Shown: positions 8,594-18,743 of the stretch, piece after piece
Layout: every line of letters begins with the position of its first letter
How positions within the stretch are numbered: position 1 is the stretch's first letter
Program-made: the position numbers and the translations under genes
NCBI RefSeq assembly: GCF_000315625.1
Contig: NW_005434373.1
Location: forward strand, 1 to 21,846
Direction: 5' to 3'
DNA length: 21,846 bases
Origin: Guillardia theta CCMP2712
Lineage: Eukaryota > Cryptophyceae > Pyrenomonadales > Geminigeraceae
Notes under the pieces: model-generated
Seen by the model: only the letters and a program-made list of their open reading frames with translations
Database searches by the model: none
What the model was told of the DNA's origin: nothing

Positions 8594-10668
8594 TCAGAAG
8601 GCGAGCTGGGGTAAATTTCTTTCATTTCGAAGAAGCCAGGCTCTAAGCACACAAAGCAATATTGATTTTTCCCGAACCTCTTCATCACTGCACCGTTGTG
8701 TCACTCAAACAAAATTCTCCAGTGCAATAGCACCTATCCATAAAATCCTCGATCCTTGAATCCGGCCTGCAAGCCCACAAATCTTCAAAAACTGACAACG
8801 CAGCAAAATGTGGCAAAGATGTTCTTTAGCATCACCAATGCAAAGGTCTTTCATATTCGCAATCAGGTTCAGTCCCATTTTTGAGCTGTAAACTAATATC
8901 AATTCTCTTCTACTCAAGTTTCAAAACAAACTTCAAAGTCAAAATCTTCATCATTTGTCATGTCGGTGCCATGCCATAGATTCCTAGACTTTGAAAAGAT
9001 ATCTGGAAGTCCCAATCAAGGTGCGAGAAGAATTGTTGGAATCAGCTGCCGCTACCTCGATCTTGGTGATCTCCACTCCACTACAAGCAGGAAGTACACA
9101 TATCAAATCAGTCAGGTCGTCTCGAAACGAATACTAAAATTTTAGCTTGCCTCAGAATTCCCTGAGTTCTCAGAATTTGGCAAATTTTCATCTCGATGAC
9201 CCAGGGAATCATCGGCACTCTTTGAATTCAGATCTCAGATACCAAATGGTCAAATTTCATTGCCATAACCTCAGAGACTATGTTTCCCGCGGGCATGTCT
9301 TCTGAATCCTGTTCGAGATGATTACATCCATTTCATGGTTTGCTGAAAAAAGAAATACATTCATTTGCGGAAGAGCCTTGTCGGAACCAGAATTTCTGTG
9401 GATTCAAATTTCAAATAGTCCTATCACAAAGAACGCAGACGGATGCAACTTATAACAAGATATCTCATCTTACTCACCTCTGGTTGTTTGGTCCCAAGCC
9501 AAAATCAGATTGCATTGTATGTTCCTCATTTTCTTCCTTTCCCACACCATTTTCTGTTCGATTGAAGGCAAATAAGGGTATTTCATAACATAGTTGATAT
9601 AGTGACGTAGAAGATGCTGCACAAAACAAGGCATACCTCTTGAAACGTCTTCAAAGTCACATTGGTCCCTTTCAAGTGACTGTAGTTCGTAGCTCAAGGA
9701 GGACCAATAAGCGAAACATAATGAATTACCAACTTGTGCTTCCCTTCAATGATTCCGATGTGATCCTTATACAAGCGTAAGGAAATTTGTAAGGAATGGT
9801 GAAATGGCACACCTGCCAATTTCGAGCGAACTTGCCGTTCTCTGCAACCCTAGTTTGTTCCTCCTACAAAAACTCGTTATGTTTCTCTTCCAAAGATGAC
9901 CAATCGCACAATGCTTACCACAACTTCTTCTACCTGCGATCCTCCACGAAGGGAAATTCTTCTGAGGTTGAGATTAGAATAAGTCATGCTCTACAGGCAT
10001 TTCAGAACGTTTTTTGAAGGTCCCTCGATTGCAATTGTAGACGACGAAGAATTCTAAAAGAGAGTTCTCAGTGTGAGAGAGCCAAATTTTCATGATTGCT
10101 CACCGGCAATCAAGCCTTGAAGCTGGGCGCGTGAGAAAACAGCAGTTTGGAAGATGATTAATGCCCTTTTGCATATAATTTGAATCGATTTCAACGTGTG
10201 CAATTGCAACAGTGATGAGAGTAAAACGGAAGATCAGCCTCAGCATTCGATCAAATGCACGGTCGTCATATGTCCAGCGAAAATTTCCAAAGCTTCTGAC
10301 AGAGCTTGTCGGAAGGAGGTGTGAGTCAACCTTATCGCTTGTAGCTTCGATATTCAGGTCATGCCTACCCATTCTTCGCAAAAGCAGGCCAAAGCTTGGA
10401 AGATATGGAGACATCTATATCATGCTCGCTTGAGTTCTGAGACCTTGACGTGCAAAACTAGGAGAGAAATGGTTCTGATCTGATATGAGATGCTCAAGGG
10501 GTCTGACACTACCAGTATTGACCTGCAAGAATCCAAGAGTCACAACCCCAGCTCCGTTGTCACGAACATACGCCGACAACAGGCCTAGTGCACTTCTCCT
10601 TTGCCACGTGTATGATTCTTGTCAAAAGAATTCATATCTTCAGCACAAGTGTGTGACAGGAGCGACAT
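8594..10668 (-). CDS. Unrecognised multi-exon gene upstream of the phosphatase
   Basis: Protein-like exons run along the minus strand and join in phase at both ends. The 5' set is 10668-10594 (MSLLSHTCAEDMNSF...), 10522-10444, 10414-10369 and 10330-10261 (ending in an RQALSEALEIFAGHMTT helix). The 3' set is 8885-8836, 8766-8734 and 8687-8594 (ending LLCVLRAWLLRNERNLPQLAF and a stop). The middle (10053 to about 8900) holds likely exons such as AENGKFARNWQ, ERDQCDFEDVSR, ENEEHTMQSDFG and SADDSLGHRDEN, but competing frames prevent a unique model. The composition is Ser/Asn/Asp-rich and partly disordered, with helical ends. I recognise no domain. It is transcribed in the same direction as the PP2C gene. 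Exon boundaries in the middle are unreliable. Confidence 0.5.
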
Positions 10669-10689
10669 AAGATTTCTCTAGCGTCTTAA

Positions 10690-11848
10690 CTCGCTCTGCG
10701 TGGACGGTCTCATCTCGTGGTCCTCCTACTTTCATTCTTCAACCTCCCTCACTTCCCTTCTATGTTCATTGGATCGTCTACCTCTATCTGTCTTGTCCTT
10801 CGTCGTTTCCCTCAAGCTCTGGTTAGCTCCTCTCGTTCGCCTTTACCGCTCAACACTTGCCATACCTTGTGTGCTCTTTTTCAAGCTTATCTCCTCGTTA
10901 ACACCCTCATCTTGCCTTCTTCTCTACTGAACATCATTGCATCCTATCATCACTGTCCTTTCCTGTCCCCCTCCTCTTCATTCACCTTCCCCTCCCCCCT
11001 CGCTCCTCCTCCCTCCTCTGCGACCCTCGTGCATGACCAAACCTTCGGGTCAACCCCACCCCGTCCTCACCTCTACCCCCCATCCCTCTTCTCTTACCCC
11101 AACAGCTGATCACCCACCCCCTCTATGGTACCTCGACAGTCTTCTTTCAGTACCAGTTTATGCCTACCCCTACCCTCTTCACACTCGCATACCACCCCTT
11201 ATTTCTGGTCGTGGGGTGGGATCCTGATGATCATCCGTCAACCCTGCATTTTCAAAGTCCTACCCCCTCAAATTAGGTCACAATGTGGGGTGATAGAAGG
11301 AAAGGGGTCGCTTTGCTACCAGATCGATGCAGGGTGGGGTATGCATATGACAGGGTGGGTCCTTTTCTTCAGTAAATCGATTAAAGTTGGGGGTAGGGTG
11401 CTGCTGTATGAGAACCCTATGTGAGGGTGGGGTTGTACAGTCCAGACAGTAGGGACGCAACCCATTGACTCATGGAGGGTGGGGTGGGGCAGAGTGGGGT
11501 GGGGTACCAGGTACCGTACTGGTGTACCCTGACGGGTGGGTGTGCGGATATGGGTCAGTGAGCAGGAGGAGGGTGGAGAATGGGAGTAGGGGGGGTCATA
11601 AGATGGAATTCAGGGGGTGGGTAGGACCTCCCACTTCTTTTGTTTGGCGGGAAAATGCAAGTTTGTGGGGTTGAGACCAATGCTGGGACATGCCGGATAG
11701 GCGATTATTTCATGCAAGCCCCATGCGAAAAATGAAAGACGAAGGGCACAGGGTGAGGGACAAGACGACAGATGAAACTAAATGAGTCAACAGTGTGTGT
11801 ATGGGCCAGCCATATGACTTGTCCCATTTTTTTTTGCCAGATGTCGTA
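10690..11848. other. Intergenic, strand-asymmetric C-rich then G-rich region
   Basis: From about 10690 to 11200 the plus strand is strongly pyrimidine-rich, with runs such as ccccaccccgtcc. From about 11200 to 11660 it flips to G-rich with many ggggtgggg-type runs. Open frames here are low complexity (SSLTPS, PPLW) and have no domain. The region separates the divergent starts of the unrecognised minus gene (10668) and the plus gene (about 11849), so it probably contains both promoters. No TATA or initiator element stands out. Confidence 0.6.
11477..11504 (+). other. G-quadruplex motif
   Basis: Five G-runs of 3-4 bases are separated by loops of 1-6 bases (ggg t gggg t gggg cagagt gggg t gggg). 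This satisfies the usual G3+N1-7 rule with one run to spare. It sits in the G-rich half of the divergent intergenic region, on the strand that is non-template for the plus gene. Confidence 0.8.
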
Positions 11849-13106
11849 ATGATCGTCGAAGGATCCGTATGTCTTACCCTTGTTGCAAGAACAAGAGCTC
11901 CTTAGTGCACAATCAATGAAGACGCACGTATAGCAACAGATGAACAAGTTCTGCTACGAGATCATCGAAGAAGACCCGTTGTGTCAAACTGTGCAACTCA
12001 CAAAAGCACATGAGGAAGATAACTTTCAAGCTTCCAACTTGCCAGATTTTGGTGCTGCTAGCCTGCATGAAGTCAACACCATTCTCTCAAAGACTGAATG
12101 CGTAACAACATTACCATGTTTTCAGTCCGAGGAGGATTCATGCAAGCAAGAAACGCCTAGTGGGCATCCCTCAAACTCTCGCTTCAAGGTCGGGTATAAC
12201 GAGCAAGATCCTGTACTTTCTACTCATGATCACATTCAGTATCCAAATGTTCTTGACAACGCCACAGAAATTGAAGTTTACATCAGAACCTTGATAGAAT
12301 TACATCACATCAGAGAATCAAGATCATCAAAGACCGAATTTGCAAGCTGTGCAGTTATACTGTTGGCAGAAATCATGAGCTCGCCTGGTTTACAACAAGA
12401 GATATCTTCAATTGTAAACAGTATTGCAAACGATAGCATCATAGATGGAATGGTCAAATTTACTATCGAGCAAATGATTATGGGTAATAGCAAAGTCATT
12501 GCCGAATCATCCTCCCTCCTTCAAACATTGAGCAGTTTTTCGACTGGTTTTCGATCTGTTCTTAACAATTTAACAAAGTTTGAAATTTTTGAGTGGATGC
12601 AATGTTGTCTTCAGAAAGTACAAGCGAGCGTGAAAAGAGTGAGTGAGGGCAATGAGCAGGCGCCAAAGGACCACGTGCTTGGAGACCACTTCGCTTGGAT
12701 CGTGTGCTTTGTGGTTGACAGCGGAGGACCAGCCCTTTTTAGCTCTGATCAAATCTGTGAAAGTATGTCACAATGCATCGTTTCATTGCTGAAAGGAGAA
12801 CTTTCAAACAACAATACGATAAGGCTGTGTAATGCATGGAGCAAAATCCTTTCATTCTACCTTCCGAAAAACTTGACTTTTGAGGTGATGTTTGTTTCTC
12901 ACGGTTTGCGTTTGCATGAATATCCATAGGATGCACAGTCCATACTACAGAAAAGGCAACGATGCCAAGTGGATACCAAAATTCAGGTGAGCATTCGAGC
13001 CATCGCGCATGTCTGAAATATGAGGCAGAAAGCCATGGAGCGTTGCTGGTTGAGCTTCATTGAAGCCTTTAGCCGTGATGACTATCCTTGCATGGACAGT
13101 AAATGA
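11849..13106 (+). CDS. Unrecognised helical protein
   Basis: A long exon (11940-12884) joins in phase 0 to 12930-12986 and 13029-13106 (TGA at 13104-13106), through introns of 45 and 42 nt with GTGATG/ATAG and GTGAGC/GCAG ends. A likely upstream exon 11849-11866 (MIVEGS) joins across a 73-nt intron with a GTATGT donor, giving about 365 aa. Otherwise translation starts at MNKF (11940) with 359 aa. Residues 1-110 look disordered. The rest is rich in amphipathic helices (CAVILLAEIMSSPGLQQEIS, SSLLQTLSSFSTGFRSVLNN, AMERCWLSFIEAFS), suggesting an ARM/HEAT-like solenoid. No signal peptide or catalytic motif is seen. It converges on RPN9 with about 104 bp between stops. Function unknown. Confidence 0.7.
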
Positions 13107-13210
13107 TTCAGCATGAACATTTGTCGCTTTGGTTGGGTATTCGACGGAGGAGCTCGCTGTTGGATTTACGTTTGGATGTTTCTGCATTCACAACTACAAA
13201 ATTTGAGCAA

Positions 13211-15122
13211 TTAAGCGACTATCTCCGGAGTTTCAGTTGCAAGGAATTCGGACGTTCTTTGAACCTGCAACACGGTTTGAACACAATTGTTTGATGGCCA
13301 AACGAGCCCAAACAAACCTTTTCCATCCAATCCGAGAGCTTCACCAAATGCTTTTTGATGGCTTCTTTGTCAACCACACGAGGCTGTATTGGGAAGAATC
13401 AAATTACGACATGACAAGCAATGAGAAACGAATGGCTAAATAGATAAGGAATCAAGTTTGCTTTCCACACCTGAACCCATGTGACCAAGAATGTGTTCTC
13501 CACGCCCGAAATTGTTCCCTACACCGTAGTCACCTCAGTGCATCACTAACACAACATAGAGCACCTTCACGATTCCAAGTGACAAGCTTTTCATGACCAG
13601 AAGCTCGACTTCATCTTCCGGAAGTTTTGTACGTTCAGCTTTCAACTGGCTCAGAAACGCGGGGAGGGTCACATGAGTGAAAGTTACCAATAGGCGCGAA
13701 TGAAACCGTTCTCGAATCTGCTGGTATGTCTCTGCACCGAAGTGTCAAAGCTACTCGGAACCACGCACCATATGTTGCCTCAAAAGCTCTAACAGCGCAA
13801 AGATGCGGATTTTCTCGCGCAAGCGCTGACCCAAAGATATCAGACAAAGGTCAGCTAGAAGGATCATCATTTCACCTGCGCATTTCCGATAAGAGCAGGT
13901 TGCTGCTGGATTGCTGCTGCATTCTCTGTGGAAACCTGATTCGACGTCAGTTCCAATGACGTCATTGGTTCCTATAACCCTCTCAAATTCAGCAATGTCG
14001 CCCTTGTTGAAGGTATGAAGAAGGTCAACCATCCATTCTCCAGCTGTGCCCTGCCAAGGCAGTTGACCAACAGGCTTTGAATAAGCAAACAAGAGTTTGC
14101 CTTAAGGCTTTGGAGTATGGGATGCAACAATAATTCGCCGAACTAAGTCGAGGCCGTCACTCTTGCGGAAGTCATTGGGGATGGCTGACCTGATAAATCT
14201 TCTCTGCGCAGATTGCTGCTAATCCCAGATCGAACGCCAACGCCTACAGTATTCACGAAATCATAAAACCCGAAGAACTTGAACTAAAACATGTCCACGC
14301 ACTTGTCGCTTCTCTTCCGACAGTGACTCCAAGGGTGTGTATGCAAGGTACAACAAAGAACTCTTGTAAAATTCCCCAGCATCGCCGAGAGTCTGATATA
14401 CGATCAACGACATGGAAGTAAACCAGTCTAGGATCCGTAACCTTGTGTAGCAATGAAGACACAAGATAAAATGATGAGTTCACATTCGCATCGACCTCAG
14501 CAAAGTCTACAAGAACATCCTTGCACTCCTATTGCTCCCTCATTAGTTCCCTTCAAGGCATCTCCACATACCTCGAGTTTGCTCTTTGCAGTATCTATTT
14601 TTCCAGATTGCAAGAAGCGGCGTGAGATCTCTAACCGCACTAGAAGATACGCTTCTTTGTCGGATTCGAGGCTCGTTCCAACCTGTTCGAGGTATGCGAT
14701 GGCTGACTTGATGCCTTCCTCGGAGTCTCCATATTGCAAAGACACCCTTATGCACAACGAAGCATGCTTCACAGGGTTCATCTTCGACGCAAACCCCGTC
14801 CATGGTGCTGAAGAGGGCTGTTGGATGGTCATTGCATGCAAAGACATTGACTTGTCAAATTACCTGGTCCGCCACAACCTCGTTGTAAAGTGTGATCAGA
14901 TCCTTGTTGCCCTACGACACAGGCTGAGAACAAGAACATCTCTTCACGCAAACAGGACTCTACCTCCTCGGAGAAGCATGGGTCTCTGCAGAGCTCCTCC
15001 AGTGCAAGGGTCGCTTGATGCCATAGCTTGTTGGACGCAGAGCTTTGAATCTTGTCATACATCGCAGCAAGGTGCGAATGGCACGCTTTTTGTGTCTCAA
15101 GCGCGGGAATGGGCGTAGCCAT
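13211..15122 (-). CDS. RPN9: 26S proteasome non-ATPase regulatory subunit RPN9/PSMD13
   Basis: A PCI-domain subunit of the 19S regulatory particle lid, which helps assemble and position the lid that prepares ubiquitinated substrates. Fifteen exons keep one frame (393 aa, the family's usual length): 15122-14964, 14911-14864, 14817-14572, 14519-14442, 14392-14303, 14243-14190, 14142-14101, 14050-13979, 13935-13876, 13825-13779, 13732-13689, 13638-13565, 13518-13471, 13383-13318, 13264-13211. Family landmarks in order are KLWHQATLALEELCRDPCF, GNKDLITLYNEVV, FGELLLHPILQSL, TFNKGDIAEFE, REKIRIFALLEL, AERTKLPEDEVELLVMKSL (PCI winged helix), VTWVQPRVVD and ATETPEIVA at the end. Most introns are 43-59 nt. 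Two have GC donors (after 14101 and 13779), required by both phase and homology. The Hint gene is divergent, 601 bp upstream. Confidence 0.94.
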
Positions 15123-15723
15123 CGTCTATCACACAAAAAACCTTTCAGCCACAGAGCATTTAAACATGCCATAGTCATTGACTTGAACATTCGTCGAAAT
15201 AAAATAATCCGCATGAGTCAGATTCTTTGGCGAAGACGCTCACTCCAAGCTTCCAAACTCCTCTAGTTCTCTTCCTGGGAAGTTTTTTTGGAATCTGGCA
15301 TATCTTTTGTAGTTTCTTCTCGCTTGCTTCCTTGAGTCCTTCTCTGTCTTTGATGTTTCATCTTATCATGCTGGTTTAAATTTTCCTCTCCCCCCTTCAT
15401 CCCTGCCTCCATTCCTTCCCGGTTTCCCTTCTTCAACATTCTTTCTTCGTCACTCCTTATGATCGCGTCTCTCGCCTCTCTTTCTCCCCTCTCCCTGTCC
15501 TCTCTCTATCTCTTTCTGCGTCTCTCTGTCTCTCTCCTCCTCCCTCTCCTCCCCCCCTTCCCTTCCCTCATCCCCTGCTCGTCGCATTCGCATGTTCTGC
15601 CATGCCAGGTGTCCTTTCCTCGCACATAGCCCCATAGAGCCCCTCATCCCCCCTCATCCCTGCCCTCATCCCCTCACCAAGTACCCCTCATCCCCACCCA
15701 TCCCAGAGGCTCGAAGGGTCAAG
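15123..15723. promoter_or_regulatory. Shared upstream region of RPN9 and the Hint gene
   Basis: This lies between two divergent starts (RPN9 at 15122 minus, Hint gene at 15724 plus). From about 15380 the plus strand is almost pure pyrimidine with short C-runs. At 15640-15710 an irregular cccctcatcc motif recurs about six times immediately upstream of the Hint start. No TATA box was recognised. The promoter role is inferred from position only. Confidence 0.45.
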
Positions 15724-18655
15724 ATGGTGCGATGGTGGCTCCCGGCGGTGTTGGCGGCAGGTGAGGCGAGAGGGGAGGGAGAGGAGGAGACGCGAGAGCG
15801 AGCACGAGGAGGAAGAGGATGGGGAGATAGATGTGCGAATGTCAGATCATATGGGAGAGAGTTCGAGAAGGAAGAAAGCTCGAGGTGGATGAGTAGAGAG
15901 CAGAGCGATAGGATAGAGGTGGAGGAGGAGCGAGATATTGTTCTCTTCTCATGCATGGAATGGCTGCAGTACTTGTGGCATGTGCGATCTATCAGTTCCC
16001 TTCCTCGCAGACGTGAGTTTCTCCCCTCCTCCCCTCCTCCTTCCCCCCTCTTGTTCCTTTTGGCTTCTTCTCTTTCTCCGCCTTCCCTGGCCCACTCGTT
16101 GCATTCTCAGAGAGCTGGCGGACATCGATGGTCCTTCTCCTCGTGATCCCCCCAGGTGAGCACGAGCTCCTCTGCTTCTTCGCTCACGCTTCTCCTTCTT
16201 GTTCGCGCAGGAGCTCGTGGGCTCGGGAAGGCAAAGGAACTTCAGCGTGGATGGAGCAACACAAGGTAGCAACACTTCTGTTTTAAACTCTTGTTAGTCT
16301 TGCTAGTCATCCCAGTGCTGACTTAAGTAGCAGCGTAAAGTCGTTGTGAAGCATCAGCGAGGGCGACAAGATCGTCCCTTCGACAGGTTGTTCCTCCCTC
16401 CCTTCTTCCTCTGCTTGTTCTCTCTCCCTCTTCCTCTTCCGCGTCTCACTTACCTCCAGCATTCTTCGCAACGTCCCAAGACAAGTATCTGTGGCGCTTG
16501 ACATTCCCATGCTGCGGGTGCAGCAGCTTGAGAAGCAGGTGAAGTATAAGGCCCGCGAGATCGTCACGTCATGACAGCGATGCCTTAGGCGGCCAAGAAG
16601 GTCGCGAAGGCTTCCAAAGCTCAACTCCTTCACTCCCTTCATCGCATCATGCTCGCTGAAGCCAACATAACCGACATGTAACCTCCCTCTCTCCCTCCCT
16701 CTTCCTTGCTTGATTTTGCTTCTTCCTCCTCCTCTCGCGGCTTCTCACCTCCCTCAGGTCTGTTTGCAAAGGCAAGTGGCAGGGATGCGAACCGCTGGCA
16801 AAGAACATCTTGGTGGGACATCATCACAATCTCTCGCCCCCCCCCTTCCTCCTCCGCTCCCCTCCCTCCCTTAACCTCAACGCAGGCTGTGGCGTCAGAG
16901 ATCTCGAGCACGTGCTCGTCCTTGTACTTCAACGAGCAGGAGGTATGTCTCAGCCCTCCTCCTCCTCCTGCCTTCACTCATCCCGTCGCTCTCCCTCAGT
17001 CCTTGCCTCCCTCTCCTCGTTCTCTTCCTCTCTCCTGTTGTCTGTGACGCGTCTCTCTGCTGCAGTACTACAAGTGCGAGAGGAACATCGCTGAGCCCCT
17101 CTGCCTCGACGTCGATCGCGAGTTTCCCTCCATGTGCCGCGAGGGCGGGAAGGTGAGGGAGCGCGAGATAAGCTGGAGGGTCAGCTGGAAGGTGACGAAG
17201 CGCTAGGGGCATGACTACGTGGTCCCGCACGGATACGTCGGAAGTGAAGTGACAGGAGGATGAGGCAAAGAAGCTGGAAACTGAGAGAAGATGACAGGAT
17301 CCCGCAAACATCGAAGGAAATTTCTGCCAGGTGAGAGGGGAGAAGTGGAAGTGGAGAGTACGGAAGGGAAGGAGAAGGTGAAGCAGCAAGGGGAGCAGCA
17401 GCAGGAGCAGGAGCACGAGGAGGAGGAGGAGGAGGAGGAGGAGCAGGAGGAGGATGAGGAGGAGGAGGAGGAGGAGCAGGAGGAGGAGGAAGAGGAGTGG
17501 TCGATGTCTGTGCTGTCCTTGTGACTTCTGGTTGTGTCAGGGTTGCGAGAAGATGAGGACGAGCGGCTGCTTTGACGCGGTGAGGCGTCAGCTGGAGATG
17601 AGCTCAAGTGGTTTGACCCGTGACAGATGTCAACCGTGACCGTGAGAGGCAAGGGAGACATGAGGCTGCTGGACCTGAAGCTGGGAGATGAGGTGGCCTC
17701 AGCTGATGACTACGGTAGCTTCATCTCCTTCCCCTCTCTTCGCCTCAGCCTGTCTCACCTCTTTTGCCTGAACTCGCAGGTTTGTTTGTCTGGTCGCCCG
17801 TCATTTTTATTCACGATCACAAAGAGGACACCAAGATGCGGAGGTTAACTTGTAGTCTCCTGCTGCTGCTGCTGCTGCTGCTGATCATTCCTCGCCTACT
17901 CCCCGACAAGCATCCTTCTTCTCCACTTTTCGCGTTTTCCCCGTCGCAAGTCTAACGCACGTGCAGGGTGAAGTTTGGAGGGGAGGGAGAGAAAGGAGAA
18001 GTCTCGCTCACCGACACTCATCCTCTGCTGCTTGCGGCGGACAAGGACGAGAGCTTCTCGCAGGCTCGTCGAGTGAGGGCGCGAGACATCAAGCAAGGAG
18101 ATCGAATCTTGGTCATGAAGGGAGGCAAAGCTGCTCCCGTTACGGCAAGTCTCCTGCCTCTGCTCCTCTTCCTCTTTCTCTTGGTCATTTTCTTCCTCCA
18201 GGTTGTGGGTTCTTCGCTCTTCTCTTCGCAAGTTCGTTACGTTCTCACTGCCAATGACCGCATCCTCGTTGACGGAGTCGTCGGACCCACTGCCAGGTTC
18301 CCTCCCTCTCTCCTCCCTTCCTTCCTACCTGCCTTGCTTGCTTCCCTCGACACTTTCCTCTCTGGTTCCTCGCCTTGTGATCGCTGACTAGCTTGCAGCA
18401 CCATGTTGGGAGCTGCGGAGACTCTTCCCTTCAAGGCGCTGCATGTCCTCGGACTGCTCGAGGTCGCTCTCTTCCTCTTCTCTCTCGTTGCTCACTCGTC
18501 GCCTTCAGCTCCCTGCAGTCGCTCGCGTCCTGTCGCTCATCCTCGAGTCTCCTGCGCTCTCTTGGTCGGAGTCGCTTCTCGATCGCCTCGCCCCCAAGGC
18601 AGCAGCAGCCGCTGCCCGCGTTCCCTCCCTCCTCTCCTCCCCCTCGTCGTACTAG
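15724..18655 (+). CDS. Secreted Cys-rich protein with C-terminal hedgehog-type Hint (Hog) domain
   Basis: Seventeen exons keep one frame (424 aa): 15724-15760, 15970-16012, 16111-16155, 16211-16265, 16334-16386, 16460-16538, 16589-16677, 16758-16812, 16886-16942, 17066-17152, 17541-17579, 17627-17714, 17780-17843, 17967-18144, 18202-18296, 18399-18462, 18509-18655. A signal peptide (about 1-26, MVRWWLPAVLAAVLVACA) is followed by a basic region and a Cys-rich segment (C137, C144, C162, C175, C184, C195, C202). SGCF (208-211) then opens the Hint domain: STVTV, LKLGDEVASAD, SPVIFIHD (Asp255), SLTDTHPLLLA (T279, H282) and DRILVDGVVG, then a hydrophobic helical tail (356-424). C210 to T279, H282 and D255 is +69, +72 and +45, against +68, +71 and +45 in Drosophila Hedgehog. 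Known Hog domains cleave before Cys and can attach sterol to the N-terminal part; cargo and adduct here are unknown. Confidence 0.87.
17153..17540 (+). repeat. Long purine-rich intron with GAG repeat at the cargo/Hint boundary
   Basis: At 388 nt this is the longest intron of the Hint gene (the others are 46-209 nt). It is phase 0 and ends 24 nt before the codon for Gly209. The segment 17401-17499 is an imperfect GAG/GGA run interrupted by cag and gat, purine-rich on the coding strand, whereas the gene's other introns are pyrimidine-rich. Confidence 0.85.
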
Positions 18656-18743
18656 ACCCTTGATGCTCGTCTCTCTTCACTCTCTTTGTCAACGTTAACA
18701 AAAACTTGATCCTCCTCCTCCTCCTCCTCCTCCTGCTTTCAGT
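18656..18743. other. Short convergent intergenic region with CTC repeat
   Basis: Only 88 bp separate the stop codons of the Hint gene (plus) and the kinase gene (minus). It contains a (CTC)n tract of about eight units at 18712-18735. Both transcripts' 3' ends must lie in this space or overlap. Confidence 0.8.

Noticed and set aside
8440-8688. Treating the SDEEVREKSILLCVLRAWLL exon as the N-terminus of the phosphatase
   Set aside because: It ends in an in-frame stop at 8594, and the PP2C model has its own ATG at 8494 with a good donor.
12945-13187. Minus-strand frame VHARIVITAKGFNEAQPATLHGF as an exon
   Set aside because: RPN9 already ends at 13211 with a family-typical C-terminus. The plus strand here carries an in-phase last exon of the orphan gene.
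17215-17661. Ser-rich minus-strand frame opposite the GAG tract
   Set aside because: It is the complement of a purine repeat inside an intron of the Hint gene and has no domain.
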